Source: Granulibacter bethesdensis CGDNIH1 (lineage in GTDB: Bacteria > Pseudomonadota > Alphaproteobacteria > Acetobacterales > Acetobacteraceae). From it: DNA of 64,000 bases. The notes below the pieces were generated by a model that saw nothing but the letters and a program-made list of their open reading frames with translations, made no database searches and was not told the origin of the DNA. A program made the position numbers and the translations under genes. Below, one piece after another: positions 45,918 through 54,826 of the stretch; within the stretch, counting starts at the first letter, position 1, and every line of letters begins with the position of its first letter. Where the stretch lies: positions 1,948,501 through 2,012,500 of the forward strand of contig NC_008343.2 in NCBI RefSeq assembly GCF_000014285.2, written 5' to 3'.

Positions 45918-45949
45918 CCGGTCCCCTTTAGGAATTGGGGATCGGTTTT
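45918..45949 (+). terminator. rho-independent terminator after the 84-aa gene
   Basis: Stem CCGGTCCCC (45918-45926) pairs with GGGGATCGG (45937-45945, one G-T pair) around a ten-base loop and is followed by TTTT. It lies 54 bp after the stop of the 84-residue gene. The rest of 45865-46220 holds no gene that I can support. Confidence 0.75.
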
Positions 45950-46220
45950 GTGTATTATATTAGTATGTTGATTTGAGATGGTTGCGGGGGCAGGATAATT
46001 TTGCACCCACGCTAACACCTATCTATATGAATCATCTGCCTATTCCTGTTGCGCTACGGGCCAGCACCCCCATCGATACCCCCAGCTAGGTCTGAAGGCG
46101 CCGAGGCGGTAAAAATCTGCGACAAATGGTCCAAGCAGCGGCGGCTCGACTATGAGGCATCAAGTCGCATTGAAACCGAATGCATCGCTGTTTTCATTGG
46201 GTACAATTTTGAAGAGTACG

Positions 46221-47207
46221 TCACTGCCAGCGAGCTTTAACGAACCGGGCTATCTCGGCCGCCAAGTCGTCGTCCTCCGGGGTATTCCCTTGAAATCCTC
46301 CGTGCGGCATCCCTTCAAAGACATGCAGTTCGGCATCCACATCCGCTTGGCGCAGTGCACGGTGCATCCGTACAGCGTTGGACAGGAAGAGGTCTCGCGT
46401 GCCGGATTGAAGGAAGGCCGGTGGCAGGCCTTTTAAATCTCCGAACAATGGCGAGAGATAAGGATGCGACAGGTCTGCCCCACCGGCATACAGCGCGTTG
46501 TTCCGCATCAATGATCCGGGCAGCACGACATCCACCATCTGATTAACCTGGAAACTGTCGCCGGACTCGGTCAGATCGACCTCTGGAGACAGGAGAACCA
46601 TGCCGGCGGGCATGGGCAGTCCTTCGTCCTTCGCGCGCAGGAGCATCGCGACAGCAAGGTTGCCGCCCGCCGATCGCCCGCCCACGACGATACGCGACGG
46701 TGCATGCCGTTCCAGCACGTAGCGATACGCCCCCATCGCGTCATCCAATGCCGCCGGATAGGGATACTCGGGCGGCATCCTGTAATCGACGCCGTAGCTG
46801 AGCGCCCCAAGCCGATCCGCCTGCATCCGCGCCTGCACGCGACACGCCTCGCCGCCACCAAACACGAACGCTCCGCCATGGAAATCCACATAGGCGCCAT
46901 CCGGCACCGATATGGTCTCGGGCGTCGCGACATGGATCGTGGTCTCACTGATGCAAAGCGTCTCGGCGCTGGCACGCAACGTACCGGCCAGCCCTTTCAC
47001 TGCCGCCGCGTAATGCCCGTCCGCTGCCCCCTTGATCTTCATCCAACCCGCATGATCGTCCGGCGGTGGCATCGAGTAGAGCGCGTTGATCGGGACGCCA
47101 TCGTCATTCACCAGTCGTTCGAGACTGGCGCGAGCTTCCTGGCTTATCGATGAGGGAAACGGTATCAAACGGCCCTGGACCATAATGCCGCTCTTCTGGT
47201 TGGTCAT
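46221..47207 (-). CDS. alpha/beta hydrolase, HSL-type acetylesterase (paralog 1)
   Basis: A 328-residue esterase of the hormone-sensitive-lipase family. It has the oxyanion motif DFHGGAFVFGGG, nucleophile motif VVGGRSAGGNLA (Ser), acid FLQSGTRDLFLSN (Asp) and FEGMPHGGF (His). It starts at the ATG at 47207 with GAGGAG ten bases upstream; the frame is open to 47258. It is closely related to the gene at 60639-61625 over its whole length. It lies upstream of nothing in operon; the SDR gene is 182 bp away on the same strand. Substrate unknown, likely short-chain esters. Confidence 0.9.
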   Translation of the reverse strand: MTNQKSGIMVQGRLIPFPSSISQEARASLERLVNDDGVPINALYSMPPPDDHAGWMKIKGAADGHYAAAVKGLAGTLRASAETLCISETTIHVATPETISVPDGAYVDFHGGAFVFGGGEACRVQARMQADRLGALSYGVDYRMPPEYPYPAALDDAMGAYRYVLERHAPSRIVVGGRSAGGNLAVAMLLRAKDEGLPMPAGMVLLSPEVDLTESGDSFQVNQMVDVVLPGSLMRNNALYAGGADLSHPYLSPLFGDLKGLPPAFLQSGTRDLFLSNAVRMHRALRQADVDAELHVFEGMPHGGFQGNTPEDDDLAAEIARFVKARWQ

Positions 47208-47388
47208 GTCGTTGCGCTCCTCATGACGCGCGCCGGATCGCAGCTGCGCCGCAACCAATGCTGACGGGGCCCAAGCATTGCGTCAAAGCGCCCCCTCCCC
47301 TGTTCCCGTAGACGGACCTTGGGCGGGTTGGTCTTGCACCGCTGGGTGGCCCCTTCGTTTAAGGTGATAGCTGCTCAGGCCCGGCCGC

Positions 47389-48216
47389 TCAGGCATCTTC
47401 CTCATAATCGGTCGAACGCGTTACGCTTTCCCAGCGATCCATCTCGTCGATCACCACGTCGAGCTTCTCTCGGGCACGTCGCAGCGCGTCGCTCCCAAGC
47501 AGCAGATGAAGCGGCGGATTGGGCGTGTCGACCAGTTCGAGGATCGCCGCAGCTGCCTTGTCCGGATCGCCGATCTGGCGCCCGGCCATCGCGTCGAGCC
47601 GTGCGATTCCGCTCCCGACGCTTTCGGCATACTGCTCGCTGCCCTGACTGCGGCGGATCGAATGACCACTGAGAAAGTCGGTACGAAAGGCACCGGGTGC
47701 GATGGCCGTGGCCTTGAGACCGAAAGGCGCGACTTCCTGGGCTAGGCTCTGTGTCAGGCCTTCGAGCGCGGATTTGGTCGCCGAATAGAGGCCGGACGAT
47801 CCCGCTGGCGCACGGCCTGCGATCGAGGTGATGTTCAGGATGTGACCGCTGCCCTGCCGCCGCAAGACGGGAAGCGCGGCGCGGATGATGGCAAAGGGTG
47901 CAAAGACGTTGACCGCGAACAGCCGTTGAAACTCGGCGTCCGTCGCTTCCTCGATCGCCCCGAGCAGGCCATAGCCGGCGTTGTTGACCAGCACGTCGAT
48001 GTGGCCAACCATGTCGAAGGCCGCACTTACAGCCGGCGCGATCGCCGCCGCATCGGTGAGATCGACGGTCAGGACATGCAGCGTACCATGACCCACTTCC
48101 AAATCCGGCGCAGCCTCGCGCACCGTGCCGACGACGGTGTCGCCTCGAGCGAGCGCTGCCTGCGCGAGCGCCTTGCCGAGGCCGCGGGAAATACCCGTGA
48201 TGAACCATGTCTTCAT
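47389..48216 (-). CDS. SDR family oxidoreductase
   Basis: A 275-residue classical short-chain dehydrogenase with FITGISRGLGKALAQAAL (cofactor motif), VTVDLTD, VLVNNAGYG, NITSIAGRAP (Ser) and YSATKSALEG (Tyr-x-x-x-Lys). The C-terminal part with RSQGSEQYAESVGSGI and LELVDTPNPPLHLLLG is common in sphingomonad and proteobacterial members of unknown substrate. It is divergent from the LysR-type regulator, which probably controls it through the 97-bp region between them. Confidence 0.92.
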   Translation of the reverse strand: MKTWFITGISRGLGKALAQAALARGDTVVGTVREAAPDLEVGHGTLHVLTVDLTDAAAIAPAVSAAFDMVGHIDVLVNNAGYGLLGAIEEATDAEFQRLFAVNVFAPFAIIRAALPVLRRQGSGHILNITSIAGRAPAGSSGLYSATKSALEGLTQSLAQEVAPFGLKATAIAPGAFRTDFLSGHSIRRSQGSEQYAESVGSGIARLDAMAGRQIGDPDKAAAAILELVDTPNPPLHLLLGSDALRRAREKLDVVIDEMDRWESVTRSTDYEEDA

Positions 48217-48313
48217 AGCTGTTCTCCTTCACCGCCAGATGTAGCGCTTCACTCCAAGCGGATAATCGACCATTTGCTACCCAGGCTTGTAAGGTCAGCT
48301 TCACAATGCTGAG

Positions 48314-49231
48314 ATGCCCCCTATGATCCATCCCAGCGAGTTCGGTGCCTTGCGCGCCTTTGCAGCCGTCGCCGAGCAACGGAGTTTCAGCCGGGCGGCC
48401 GAGCAGTTGGGGGTATCGTCCTCGGCGCTGAGCCAGTTGATCCGCGGCCTGGAGGAGCGGCTAGGCATCCGCCTGCTCCATCGCACCACCCGCAGCGTGT
48501 CGTTGACCGAGGCTGGCGCCGCGCTGCTCGGTGATATCGCACCCGCGATCGACAGCCTGACGGGCGCCCTGGAGCAGGCGCGTACTGCCGCGAAGCTGCC
48601 GGCCGGTACAGTCCGCCTGCACTGCTTCCATGCTGCCGCAGACAGGTTCGTAGTGCCGATCCTTCCGAGGCTGGCGCGCGCGTTCCCCGACATCACGCTC
48701 GATCTCACGATTGATGACACGGTCGTCGACATCGTCGGCAGCGGCTATGATGCCGCAATCCGTATCGGCGAGGTGATCGAACGCGACATGGTCGCACTTC
48801 GGCTAGGCGAGGATATTCGCCAGCTGGCTGTCGCCGCGCCCGCATACCTGGCCGAGCACGGCGTTCCGCAAACGCCAAAGGACCTGCTCCAGCATCGTTG
48901 CATCCGCTGGCGCTGGCCGGGGCAGCCCGGCCCCTATGCATGGGAGTTTTTCGAGAAGGGCCACTGGTTCTCGGTGGCGGTCGAAGGGCCGTTGATCACC
49001 AGCAGCCGCGCCGTGATGGTGGACGCCGCGCTTGCTGGCATCGGGATCGCCTTCCTCAAGGAGGAGTCTGTCGTCGACGCTTTTGCGCAAGGTGCCCTCG
49101 TTCCGCTGCTGGCGGAGTGGTCGGTTCCCTTTCCCGGCTATTATTTGTGTTACCCCCAGCAACGGCAGATGGCACCGGCCCTGCGCGCGGTAATCGATAT
49201 GATCAGATCGGGTGAGGATGCGGCTTTCTAG
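48314..49231 (+). CDS. LysR family transcriptional regulator
   Basis: A 305-residue LysR-type regulator with an N-terminal winged HTH (residues 5-65, FGALRAFAAVAEQRSFSRAAEQLGVSSSALSQLIRGLEERLGIRLLHRTTRSVSLTEAG) and a periplasmic-binding-protein-like effector domain (about 95-300, including GYDAAIRIGEVIERDMVALRL). A second ATG at 48323 is equally possible. The gene is divergent from the SDR, so the SDR is its likely target. The convergent Rrf2 gene overlaps its stop by four bases. Confidence 0.93.
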   Translation: MPPMIHPSEFGALRAFAAVAEQRSFSRAAEQLGVSSSALSQLIRGLEERLGIRLLHRTTRSVSLTEAGAALLGDIAPAIDSLTGALEQARTAAKLPAGTVRLHCFHAAADRFVVPILPRLARAFPDITLDLTIDDTVVDIVGSGYDAAIRIGEVIERDMVALRLGEDIRQLAVAAPAYLAEHGVPQTPKDLLQHRCIRWRWPGQPGPYAWEFFEKGHWFSVAVEGPLITSSRAVMVDAALAGIGIAFLKEESVVDAFAQGALVPLLAEWSVPFPGYYLCYPQQRQMAPALRAVIDMIRSGEDAAF

Positions 49232-49674
49232 CTAGCCGCATCGCAGTGTGCGTCGAAATCGCGCGCCAGTTCGGCCAGGCTGACGGAATCGAGGCGCGCC
49301 ACCAGGAGCGCCTCGGCGTCACGGAGCACACCCTCCAGCGCAGTATTAACGGCTTTCTCGACAGCGCAGTCGGCATTGGCGTTCTCATGGCCGATAGCGA
49401 ACAGGCGGGGTCCGCCAACCGCGCGGTGTACGTCCAGCAACGAAACATTCTTCAAGGGCTGCGCGATCACCCAGCCGCCGCCATGGCCCTTTTCCGACCG
49501 CACATACCCTGCATCCCGAAGACCAGCCATCGTGCGCCGTACCACGACCGGGTTGGTACCCAGCATGCGGGCGAGCGCCTCGGAGGTCATTGGTCCCTCA
49601 TGACGCGCCATGTGGAGCAGCACATGGAGCATTCGCGAAAGGCGGCTGTCGTTACGCACGATGTGATCCTTCAC
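49228..49674 (-). CDS. Rrf2 family transcriptional regulator
   Basis: A 148-residue Rrf2-type winged-helix repressor, from a GTG at 49674. Motifs are RLSRMLHVLLHMARHEGPMTSEALARMLGTNPVVVRRTMAGLRDAGYVRSEKGHGGGWVIAQP and LLDVHRAVGG. It has only one cysteine in the usual cluster region (NADCAVEK), so it is unlikely to bind Fe-S and more like the YwnA/HypR-type sensors. It is divergent from the methyltransferase gene with a 72-bp intergenic region. It overlaps the end of the convergent LysR gene. Confidence 0.9.
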   Translation of the reverse strand: MKDHIVRNDSRLSRMLHVLLHMARHEGPMTSEALARMLGTNPVVVRRTMAGLRDAGYVRSEKGHGGGWVIAQPLKNVSLLDVHRAVGGPRLFAIGHENANADCAVEKAVNTALEGVLRDAEALLVARLDSVSLAELARDFDAHCDAAS

Positions 49675-49746
49675 GGCGCCATCGAGATTGGCAAGGGCTC
49701 CATATCACGATACTTATCAAGTTACATGATTCGTGGAGCGTCGATT

Positions 49747-50526
49747 ATGCCTGCCTATGAAAACCCAGATCATTGGGACACAGCCGCCCAGCATTATGAG
49801 AAAACGGCGCATCCATTCACGTCCCTTTATGCCGAGGCGGCACTCGCAAAGGTCGCTCTGACATCAGAAAGCCACGTGCTGGACGTGGCGGCCGGGACTG
49901 GCGCGCTGACGTTGGCAGCGGCACGTACCGGCGCACGCGTGCTTGCAACCGACTTCTCCCCCGGCATGGTGGCACGCATCGCTGCTGCGAACCTGCCCAA
50001 TGTCGAAGCATGCGTCATGGATGGACAGGCCCTGACTCTGGAAGACGGCCTCTTTGATGCGGTCTTCTCGATCTTCGGCGTCATCATGTTTCCTGACTGG
50101 CGCAAGGGTCTATCGGAAATGGCACGAGTAACGCGGCGGGGTGGCCACGGCGTGGTCACGACTTGGCAGGATGGCGGGGCGGCAACCTTTCTCCTGCTCG
50201 GCCAGATCCGTCGCAAGCTGTTTCCCGGGCGCGACGGCATGACCATGCCGAATGCGGTCAAGGCGTTGAGCGACCCGAGCGATTTTGCCCGCGAACTCAT
50301 CGCCGCGGGATATCAGGATCCCCAGATCCAACATGTCACCCGCGACTATGCGCTCGATGTCAGCGCACTTGCCGAGCCCGATACCTTGTTCGGTATGTCC
50401 CCCGACTGGATCAGCTTGAGTGATACCGAGAGGGCCGCCGTCGTTGCTGAGGTGCGAGACATGGCTGGTGATCGAATGATCCTGCCCATCCCTTCAACCG
50501 CTCTCATCGGTGTAGCCAGGCGCTGA
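49747..50526 (+). CDS. class I SAM-dependent methyltransferase
   Basis: A 259-residue methyltransferase with motif I VLDVAAGTGALTLAAA, ATDFSPGMVARI (SAM acid loop), FDAVFSIFGVIMFPDWRKGLSEMARVTRRGG (motifs II-III). It resembles the UbiE/Methyltransf_11 group; the acceptor is unknown. The ATG at 49747 has GGAG nine bases upstream; the long open frame before it runs across the Rrf2 gene and is not used. It is divergent from the Rrf2 regulator and is its likely target. Confidence 0.9.
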   Translation: MPAYENPDHWDTAAQHYEKTAHPFTSLYAEAALAKVALTSESHVLDVAAGTGALTLAAARTGARVLATDFSPGMVARIAAANLPNVEACVMDGQALTLEDGLFDAVFSIFGVIMFPDWRKGLSEMARVTRRGGHGVVTTWQDGGAATFLLLGQIRRKLFPGRDGMTMPNAVKALSDPSDFARELIAAGYQDPQIQHVTRDYALDVSALAEPDTLFGMSPDWISLSDTERAAVVAEVRDMAGDRMILPIPSTALIGVARR

Positions 50527-50528
50527 CC

Positions 50529-50552
50529 ATCACTATGCTACGAGATAGTGAT
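50529..50552. repeat. perfect inverted repeat after the methyltransferase gene
   Basis: Arms ATCACTAT and ATAGTGAT (8 bp) around GCTACGAG, two bases after the methyltransferase stop. There is no T tract, so it is either a weak terminator, an mRNA-stabilising stem or a binding site for the next gene. Confidence 0.5.
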
Positions 50553-50737
50553 CGCAATCGAAGAACAGCAGATCCGCTTGGATGGAGCACAAAACTCTAC
50601 CCATCAGTGCGGTTATAAAAATTCCCAAATTTGAAAGGCGTACCCAAGGGGGGCATAGGGAGCGCCGCGGTCCGAAAGTCTTTCCAACCAAAGACTTGGA
50701 ACCGCCTGTTGGCATCAACCAAACTGAGGTCGTTTTT

Positions 50738-51697
50738 GTGTTCAGGATACTGCTTCGCTCCATGGCTCTTCCCGCTTGCGTGCTCGCGCTTTCTGCGTGC
50801 GGAAGCAAGGGAGAGGGAAATTCAAGCGCGGTGACAGCGGCTGCCGACCAGAACGAGATGCAGAAATACAATGCCTATGTCGAAGCGGCCAATACGGCGC
50901 GCACGCCCTTTGCCGACATAGTGGCCACCTATCAGCGCTCCATCAAACCGGTTTTCGACAGCGGCAAGGACCTGACAAAACTTTTCTTTCCGTCCGATCC
51001 GGGCATCGACCGAATCAAAGTGCAGTTGGACAAGGCATTGGCCATGAAGCCCGCCATGCCGGAACTCGACGGGGCGGCGCGAACCTATAGCCAAGCGCTT
51101 GCCAAGATTGCGCCGCTCTATCGCGACATGGCGAACTATATTGAGGCCAAGACCTATGTGAGCGACAACGGCGCCCATGGCCGGGAACTCCAGCCAGCGC
51201 TGCTTACCGCCTTGGACAATGTTGCATCGGCCCAGGCTACCTATGCAAAAGCCATCGACGCCGCGGACCGCGCGCGCATCAAGGCCGCGTTCGAGGCAAC
51301 GAAGAAGGATACCCTGGACTATTATCGCAAGGGCACCGTCTATTATCTCAAGGAAAGCATGGATCATGCCTCCGGCGTACTCAATGGCAAGGGATTGGGC
51401 GACCAGAAGGCAGCATTCAAAGCGTCCCTGGACCAGTTTAATACCATGGCCGTCCAGTTCGACAACAAGGTCCGCGAGAAGGACAAGACGGCATGCGCGA
51501 GCTTTATGCTGCACGCCAATGCCTATCTCGCAGCGGGACGCGATATCATCCAGCGTACCGAGGACGGCACCTATGCCAAGGATCGCAGGAATGGCGCCTC
51601 GTTCCAAATGATGAAGCCGAGGGCGGTAGAAGACGCCGAAACGCTGCTCCAGACCTACAATAGCGTCATCAACGGCCTCAATGTCAACCAGTGCTGA
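50738..51697 (+). CDS. DUF3829 lipoprotein (YiiG-like)
   Basis: A 319-residue predicted lipoprotein from a GTG at 50738 with GAGG eight bases upstream. The signal FRILLRSMALPACVLALSAC ends in a lipobox (LSAC-G). The mature protein is mostly alpha-helical: DQNEMQKYNAYVEAANTA, IDRIKVQLDKALAMKPAMPELDGAARTYSQALAKIAPLYRDMANYIEAKTY and a VRDK-like region, the DUF3829/YiiG pattern. The frame is open to 50582 but that stretch is not signal-like. Function unknown; the family is envelope-linked. Confidence 0.82.
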   Translation: MFRILLRSMALPACVLALSACGSKGEGNSSAVTAAADQNEMQKYNAYVEAANTARTPFADIVATYQRSIKPVFDSGKDLTKLFFPSDPGIDRIKVQLDKALAMKPAMPELDGAARTYSQALAKIAPLYRDMANYIEAKTYVSDNGAHGRELQPALLTALDNVASAQATYAKAIDAADRARIKAAFEATKKDTLDYYRKGTVYYLKESMDHASGVLNGKGLGDQKAAFKASLDQFNTMAVQFDNKVREKDKTACASFMLHANAYLAAGRDIIQRTEDGTYAKDRRNGASFQMMKPRAVEDAETLLQTYNSVINGLNVNQC

Positions 51698-51725
51698 CAT
51701 CGGACAGGGTTTTGTGAATTAACTG

Positions 51726-51760
51726 GCATCCCATTCCTCGATTTCGTAGGAATGGGATGC
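51726..51760. repeat. long perfect inverted repeat (terminator-like)
   Basis: Arms GCATCCCATTCCT and AGGAATGGGATGC (13 bp, perfect) around a nine-base loop, 29 bp after the DUF3829 stop. The stem would be very stable. No T tract follows on either strand, so it may end transcription poorly or protect the mRNA 3' end. The sequence from here to 51956 holds no gene I can support. Confidence 0.6.
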
Positions 51761-51956
51761 TGAGGCGAACGGCATCAAAAACAGTAGGAATTTTGTAAAA
51801 TGACCCACTTGCGGTCATTGGCAGGTCGTTTTCCGCTTCCCAACTTCAGTTATTTATTCATGTCCGCGGAAGGTGATGTGGCAAACACCTTCCTACCCGA
51901 TGGCTCGGCAGCGTTCTTATAAGGATGGCATATAAAAAAATACGGATCGAGGCGAC

Positions 51957-52631
51957 CTAAACCGCGTCGACTGTATTTAATAACCCCGCGCGTGTGAGCA
52001 GATCGATCGCATCGTCGATGCGACGTGCTGCGGTCGCATTGAGTTGAGCGCGATCGTCGCCAATCAGTGCGCGCATCTGGTGGGGCACGAAAACCATGTC
52101 GATGAACCGGTCCGCAACATCCGATGCTTGCGCGATCCGGTCGGGCACCGCGTTGGTTCCAGCAATCGCCTGAGCAACGCACGTCACGCCGCCATCGCGA
52201 CCGATCCGGTCCACCAGCCGGGCAAGATCGGGCATCCGGTGCGCGGTGGTGACAACAACACGCATCAGCGCGACCGCCTCGGGCGTCAACGCATGCTCCA
52301 GCAGGCTATGCCCCACCGCGCGCAGCCGGTCTTGGACGGACAGATGCCACGGCACCGCGCCTGACGGCACCAGCGTGTGATCCACCATCCGCCGCACCAC
52401 GGCCGCGAACAGCGCCTCCTTATTAGCATAACGGGCGTAGAGACTCGCCTTCCCCGCCCCCGCCTGAGCCACGACTTGATCACAGCTCGTCGCGTCATAT
52501 CCCATCCGCAGAAACAGGTCCGTGGCGGCATCGAGGATCCGGCGATCGACGTCGCCGGCCTGGTCGGCGGACGGTCGACCACCGCGTCGTCGTTTGGCTG
52601 AACCGGGCTTCGGGTCGGTAAGCGTTTGCAT
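51957..52631 (-). CDS. TetR/AcrR family transcriptional regulator
   Basis: A 224-residue TetR-type repressor with a basic N-terminal tail (KPGSAKRRRGGRPSAD) and HTH domain DRRILDAATDLFLRMGYDATSCDQVVAQAGAGKASLYARYANKEALFAAVV, followed by a helical ligand-binding domain. The ATG at 52631 follows a GTG at 52634. It is divergent from the NmrA/epoxide hydrolase operon and has a perfect palindrome (52666-52689) between the genes, its probable operator. Confidence 0.93.
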   Translation of the reverse strand: MQTLTDPKPGSAKRRRGGRPSADQAGDVDRRILDAATDLFLRMGYDATSCDQVVAQAGAGKASLYARYANKEALFAAVVRRMVDHTLVPSGAVPWHLSVQDRLRAVGHSLLEHALTPEAVALMRVVVTTAHRMPDLARLVDRIGRDGGVTCVAQAIAGTNAVPDRIAQASDVADRFIDMVFVPHQMRALIGDDRAQLNATAARRIDDAIDLLTRAGLLNTVDAV

Positions 52632-52665
52632 CACGCAACCATATAGGCCATGCGTCCGTTAGATA

Positions 52666-52689
52666 AAACTGAACGGTATAGTTCAGTTT
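52666..52689. promoter_or_regulatory. palindromic operator of the TetR regulator
   Basis: AAACTGAAC (52666-52674) and GTTCAGTTT (52681-52689) form a perfect 9-bp inverted repeat with a GGTATA spacer, in the 73-bp region between the TetR gene and its divergent target operon. The position, 16 bp before the NmrA-like start and about 35 bp before the TetR start, suits repression of both. Confidence 0.75.
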
Positions 52690-52704
52690 CTTGCGAAGGG
52701 TTTG

Positions 52705-53652
52705 ATGATGGCGGGGATGACGCATCAGGACGTGAACGGCCGCGATGACGGCGGGTTCGCGCAGCGGACGATCGCGCTTGCGGGTGCGACGGGCGATCTC
52801 GGTGGACGTGTGCTGTCTGCTCTGGTTCGGCGTGGCGTGGAAGTGCGGGCGCTGGTCCGCAGCGGGACGCCAACTGCGGCGCAAGATGCCGTGCGTGCGC
52901 GGGGCGGAACGCCGGTTCCGGTCAATTTTGCCGATCACGCTGCGCTGTCGGATGCGCTGGCGGGTGCAGGATGCATCGTCTCAGTCCTGAACGGACTGGA
53001 ACCGGTCATTCTCGATCTTCAAGGCCGTCTTCTCGATGCGGCGGTCGCGGCAGGCGTACCCCGTTTCATCTCGTCGGACTTCTCGCTCGATTTCACGAAG
53101 ACCCGCCCCGGCGACAATCGCAACATGGACCTCCGACGCCGCTTCATGGCGCGTGTCGATGCAGCGCCGATCCGCGCAACCTCGATCCTCAACGGCGCCT
53201 TCGCCGACCTGCTGACCGGTGAGGCGCCGATTGTGCTGCCGCGCTTTCGGCGCATCCTCTACTGGGGGGACGCCGACCAGCCGCTCGACTTCACGACGAA
53301 GGACGATGTCGCGGACTATGCCGCCGACGTGGCACTCGATACCGAAGCGCCCCGTTTCCTGCGTATCGCCGGCGACGTCGTATCCCCACGCGACCTGTCG
53401 ATACTGATGACGCGGCTTGATGGTCGCCGCTGGAAACCGTTCCGCGCGGGTGGGCTTGGGCGTCTCTCCAAGCTGATCCGCGTTGCGCGCGCACTGTCGC
53501 CACGCACCGATGCGCCGTTCCCAGCTTGGCAGGGCATGCAATATGTTCGGGACATGTCGAGCGGGCGGGGCAAGCTCTCACCCCTCGACAATGATCGTTA
53601 CGGCAAGACCGACTGGACGCGCGTCGAAGCCATCCTTGCCCCGACACTCTGA
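52705..53652 (+). CDS. NmrA-like NAD(P)-binding oxidoreductase
   Basis: A 315-residue atypical short-chain dehydrogenase/NmrA-type protein. It has IALAGATGDLGGRVLSALVRRGVEVRALVR (Gly-rich loop plus Arg for NADPH), VPVNFADHAALSDALAGAGCIVSVL and RFISSDFSLDF, as in isoflavone-reductase-like or aromatic-alcohol-reductase proteins. Starts at 52705 or 52708 (AAGGG upstream). It precedes the epoxide hydrolase by 22 bp and is under the divergent TetR regulator. Confidence 0.88.
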   Translation: MMAGMTHQDVNGRDDGGFAQRTIALAGATGDLGGRVLSALVRRGVEVRALVRSGTPTAAQDAVRARGGTPVPVNFADHAALSDALAGAGCIVSVLNGLEPVILDLQGRLLDAAVAAGVPRFISSDFSLDFTKTRPGDNRNMDLRRRFMARVDAAPIRATSILNGAFADLLTGEAPIVLPRFRRILYWGDADQPLDFTTKDDVADYAADVALDTEAPRFLRIAGDVVSPRDLSILMTRLDGRRWKPFRAGGLGRLSKLIRVARALSPRTDAPFPAWQGMQYVRDMSSGRGKLSPLDNDRYGKTDWTRVEAILAPTL

Positions 53653-53674
53653 TCGCTCATTCCGGAGTCTTATC

Positions 53675-54826
53675 ATGAGCAACGCCGTCCAGCCGTTTTC
53701 TATTCGCATTCCCCAAGCCGACCTCGACGATCTGGTCGATCGCCTCGCCCGCACCCGCTGGCCCGATGCCGACACGGTGCAGGACGGGTCGCAGGGTCCG
53801 CAATCGAACCGCATCCGCGCGCTCGCGCAGCGATGGCAGGACGGTTACGACTGGCGTGCCACGGAAAAGCTGCTCAATGGCTGGGGCAGCAGCCGCACGG
53901 TGATCGATGGGCTCGGCATCCACTTCCTGCATGTTCGGTCCCCTGTATCGGATGCCACACCGCTGCTCCTGACGCACGGATGGCCGGGATCGGTGCTCGA
54001 GTTCCGCGACGTGATTGGCCCGCTCAGCGACCCGTACGCGCATGGCGGCGACGCGTCAGACGCCTTCCACCTCGTTATTCCAGCGCTGCCCGGCTTCGGC
54101 TTCTCCGATAAACCAACCGAGCCGGGTTGGGGCGTCGGCCGCACCGCTTCAGCGTGGGGCGTGCTGATGCAGCGGCTCGGCTATGGCGATCGCTGGATGG
54201 CGCAAGGCGGAGACTGGGGTGCTGCAGTCACCACGGCGCTGGCGCATATGCGTATGCCCGGTCTCGCCGGCATCCACCTCAACATGGTGATGACCCAGCC
54301 GACACCCGAGGAACGGGCGAATGCGACGCCGGCGGAGCAGCAGATGCTGGATGATGCGGCGCGCTACGACCGCGACTATTCGGGGTATATGAAGCTGCAA
54401 TGCACACGACCGCAGTCGCTTGCCTTCGCGCTTGCAGACTCGCCCGTTGGACTGGCGAGCTGGATTTATGCGCTCTTTCAGGACGTATCTGACTGCGATG
54501 GGCAACCCGAACGGGTCATTCTGCTCGACCATCTGATCGACGACATCATGCTGTATTGGTTGCCGAACGCGGGGCCCAGTTCGGCTCGCTTCTATTGGGA
54601 AGCCGCGCGAGAAATGAGGCAAGGGATGCCGAGTTCACCCGTGCCGCTGCCAGCCGGTATCAGCATGTTCCCCGGTGAGCAGGTGCGGCTGTCCCGCCGA
54701 TGGGCTGAGGCGCGCTTTGCCGATCTACGCTATTTTGGAGAGGCCGCGAGCGGTGGGCATTTTGCGGCAATGGAGAACGCCGAAACGTTCGTAGAGCACG
54801 TCCGCGCGACGTTCCGAGCCATATAG
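53675..54826 (+). CDS. epoxide hydrolase (microsomal-type)
   Basis: A 383-residue alpha/beta hydrolase. The N-terminal EHN extension (PFSIRIPQADLDDLVDRLARTRWPDADT) is typical of the microsomal and bacterial juvenile-hormone-type epoxide hydrolases. Then comes HGWPGSVLEF (oxyanion), AQGGDWGAAVTTALA (nucleophile Asp), a lid with YSGYMKLQCTRPQSLAFALADSPVGLASWIY (ring-opening Tyr) and SGGHFAAMENAETFVEHVR (His). CGGAG lies nine bases before the ATG at 53675. It follows the NmrA-like gene and is probably in the same TetR-controlled operon. Confidence 0.92.
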   Translation: MSNAVQPFSIRIPQADLDDLVDRLARTRWPDADTVQDGSQGPQSNRIRALAQRWQDGYDWRATEKLLNGWGSSRTVIDGLGIHFLHVRSPVSDATPLLLTHGWPGSVLEFRDVIGPLSDPYAHGGDASDAFHLVIPALPGFGFSDKPTEPGWGVGRTASAWGVLMQRLGYGDRWMAQGGDWGAAVTTALAHMRMPGLAGIHLNMVMTQPTPEERANATPAEQQMLDDAARYDRDYSGYMKLQCTRPQSLAFALADSPVGLASWIYALFQDVSDCDGQPERVILLDHLIDDIMLYWLPNAGPSSARFYWEAAREMRQGMPSSPVPLPAGISMFPGEQVRLSRRWAEARFADLRYFGEAASGGHFAAMENAETFVEHVRATFRAI

